From NCBI GenBank assembly GCA_003220905.1, contig QHTS01000226.1, positions 1 through 7,449 of the forward strand: DNA of 7,449 nt, read 5' to 3'. Below the pieces are notes generated by a model. The model was not told where the DNA came from. It searched no databases and saw only the letters and a list, made by a program, of their open reading frames with translations. Position 1 is the stretch's first letter. The number at the start of each line of letters is the position of its first letter. Of the stretch, positions 6,495 through 7,449 are shown piece after piece. Source of the DNA: Gemmatimonadota bacterium. GTDB lineage: Bacteria; Gemmatimonadota; Gemmatimonadetes; Gemmatimonadales; GWC2-71-9. Position numbers and translations under genes: made by a program.

Positions 6495-6500
6495 AAGGAG
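6495..6500 (+). promoter_or_regulatory. Strong ribosome binding site of kynA
   Basis: AAGGAG sits 7 bases before the ATG at 6508, the best Shine-Dalgarno match in the window, within a purine-rich 34-base gap (6474-6507). No promoter or terminator is evident in that gap, so kynA is probably translated efficiently from the same mRNA. Confidence 0.75.
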
Positions 6501-6507
6501 CCGGCAG

Positions 6508-7290
6508 ATGCCTGTGACGTATTCGAACTACCTGAAATTGGACGAGCTCCTGTCGCTGCAGCAGCCGCGCTCCGCGGGCCCCGAGCACGACGAGATGCTG
6601 TTCATTGTCATCCATCAAGTGTACGAGCTGTGGTTCAAGGAAATGCTCCACGAGCTCGCCTATCTGGCCCAGCTGCTGCGCACGAACGACACGCCGCGCG
6701 CGCTGCACACCCTGAAGCGGATTCTCACCGTGCTCAAGGTGATGGTCGCGCAGATCGATGTGCTCGAGACCATGACGCCGCTCGAGTTCCTGTCGTTCCG
6801 CGACCGGCTCGAGTCGGGAAGCGGGTTCCAGTCGTTCCAGTTCCGCGAACTCGAATTCGTGCTCGGGGTGAAGCACCCTGCCGCGCTCGCGCGCTACCCC
6901 GAAGGGAGCGAGCCCCGGCGCCGGCTCGAGACCAGGTATCGCGAGCCAACGCTGTGGGACGCTTTTCTCGCCTATCTCGCGGGGAACCAGTATTCCGTGC
7001 CGGCCTCCCTGCGCGGCCGGGACGTGACCCGGCTTCCCGAGCCGTCGCGCGAGATGCAGCAGGTGCTGATCACCGTATACCGGACAAACCCCGCCGTGGC
7101 GTCCCTGTGCGAACGACTGGTGGATCTGGACGAGGGCATAATGGAGTGGCGCTATCGGCACGTGAAGATGGTGCAGCGCACCATCGGCACGAAGGCGGGC
7201 ACCGGCGGAACCGCCGGGGCAGAGTACCTCGAAACGACGCTCAACAAGCCCGCCTTCCCCGACCTCTGGGCGATCCGCACGGAGCTGTGA
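6508..7290 (+). CDS. kynA: Tryptophan 2,3-dioxygenase
   Basis: The 260-residue product is a heme tryptophan 2,3-dioxygenase that converts L-tryptophan and O2 to N-formyl-L-kynurenine in the cytoplasm. It carries the distal segment DEMLFIVIHQVYELWFK, with F32 and H36 matching Xanthomonas Phe51 and His55. F94 and R98 (EFLSFRDRL) sit where human TDO has Phe140 and Arg144 for the substrate carboxylate. FQSFQFRELEFVLG (107-120) is the family signature. H218 (RYRHVKMVQRTIG) is the proximal heme ligand and T232 in GTGGT lies 14 residues later, as in Xanthomonas His240/Thr254. The protein is slightly shorter than many relatives, mainly at the N-terminus. The start is fixed by a strong ribosome binding site. 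It is followed after 4 bases by a kynureninase-like gene, which supports a tryptophan catabolic operon. The function call is secure. Confidence 0.97.
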   Translation: MPVTYSNYLKLDELLSLQQPRSAGPEHDEMLFIVIHQVYELWFKEMLHELAYLAQLLRTNDTPRALHTLKRILTVLKVMVAQIDVLETMTPLEFLSFRDRLESGSGFQSFQFRELEFVLGVKHPAALARYPEGSEPRRRLETRYREPTLWDAFLAYLAGNQYSVPASLRGRDVTRLPEPSREMQQVLITVYRTNPAVASLCERLVDLDEGIMEWRYRHVKMVQRTIGTKAGTGGTAGAEYLETTLNKPAFPDLWAIRTEL

Positions 7291-7294
7291 CGGA

Positions 7295-7449
7295 GTGTAC
7301 CCGGAGGCGCTGTACGCGAGCCCAAACGCCCTCGCGCCCCATTACGGCCGCTTTCGGGTCGCGGAGCGATTGCTGCTGACGGGCCACTCGCATCAGGCCT
7401 GGCCGGACGTCGCTCTCGAGGCCCAAGGACGGGCCTGGCTCGACGCGGC
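7295..7449 (+). CDS. kynU: Kynureninase-like PLP-dependent enzyme (N-terminal part)
   Basis: From a GTG at 7295 the frame gives 51 residues up to the right edge. They include SPNALAPHYGRFRVAERLL (residues 9-27) and LLLTGHSHQAWPDVAL (26-41). This matches the N-terminus of a kynureninase-like branch of class V aminotransferase-fold enzymes. The GHSHQAWPD stretch sits where classical kynureninases have their GNSLG segment. Kynureninase is a PLP enzyme that cleaves L-kynurenine to anthranilate and L-alanine. The PLP lysine and substrate-binding residues lie outside the window. The GTG follows the kynA stop by 4 bases, and GGAG at 7281-7284 is 10 bases before it; no in-frame ATG is closer. Position after kynA makes kynureninase the best call. 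Another class V PLP enzyme cannot be excluded from 51 residues. Confidence 0.75.
   Translation, partial: MYPEALYASPNALAPHYGRFRVAERLLLTGHSHQAWPDVALEAQGRAWLDA

Noticed and set aside
6474..6507. Possible terminator or internal promoter between the monooxygenase/reductase and kynA
   Set aside because: The gap is a purine-rich ribosome-site region with no hairpin plus T-run and no convincing -35/-10 pair.

Overview
The window is a dense, high-GC bacterial catabolic locus with strongly GC-rich third codon positions and essentially no spacer DNA. It holds one divergent gene at the left edge (minus strand) and eight tightly packed plus-strand genes that look like a single operon. Both outermost genes run off the window. 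I see no rRNA, tRNA, CRISPR array, insertion sequence or terminator. The host cannot be fixed from sequence alone. High GC and the style of the tryptophan dioxygenase and kynureninase-like proteins suggest a soil or marine bacterium such as Gemmatimonadota or a similar lineage (low confidence).

Layout: 1-260 (minus) is the N-terminus of a benzoate/2-aminobenzoate-CoA ligase. 261-324 is a 64-bp divergent control region containing a perfect 6+2+6 palindrome and promoter-like hexamers lying very close to both start codons. The plus-strand operon then runs: creatininase-family metallohydrolase (325-1080), short-chain dehydrogenase (1077-1853), RidA-family protein (1850-2233), crotonase/enoyl-CoA hydratase (2255-3055), acyl-CoA dehydrogenase (3058-4218), a fused FAD monooxygenase/Old Yellow Enzyme reductase of the 2-aminobenzoyl-CoA monooxygenase/reductase type (4215-6473), tryptophan 2,3-dioxygenase (6508-7290) and the start of a kynureninase-like PLP enzyme (7295 to the right edge). 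Three junctions are 4-base ATGA stop/start overlaps, and two more have gaps of 2 and 4 bases.

Together the genes read as a tryptophan degradation route through kynurenine and anthranilate into the aerobic CoA-ester pathway. TDO makes N-formylkynurenine. A formamidase (no KynB is present here; the creatininase-like protein is a candidate) would give kynurenine. The kynureninase releases anthranilate, the ligase makes anthraniloyl-CoA, and the fused flavoenzyme oxygenates and reduces the ring to a non-aromatic 2-amino-5-oxo-cyclohexene-carboxyl-CoA. The RidA-like protein, SDR, crotonase and acyl-CoA dehydrogenase are then the natural candidates for the poorly defined lower steps: enamine/imine hydrolysis, redox, ring opening and beta-oxidation. 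The upper pathway rests on recognised families. The role of each lower-pathway protein is inference. Three features stand out: the creatininase-like protein in place of KynB, a RidA-like protein with Met where the catalytic Arg should be, and a crotonase with Lys at the usual first catalytic Glu.
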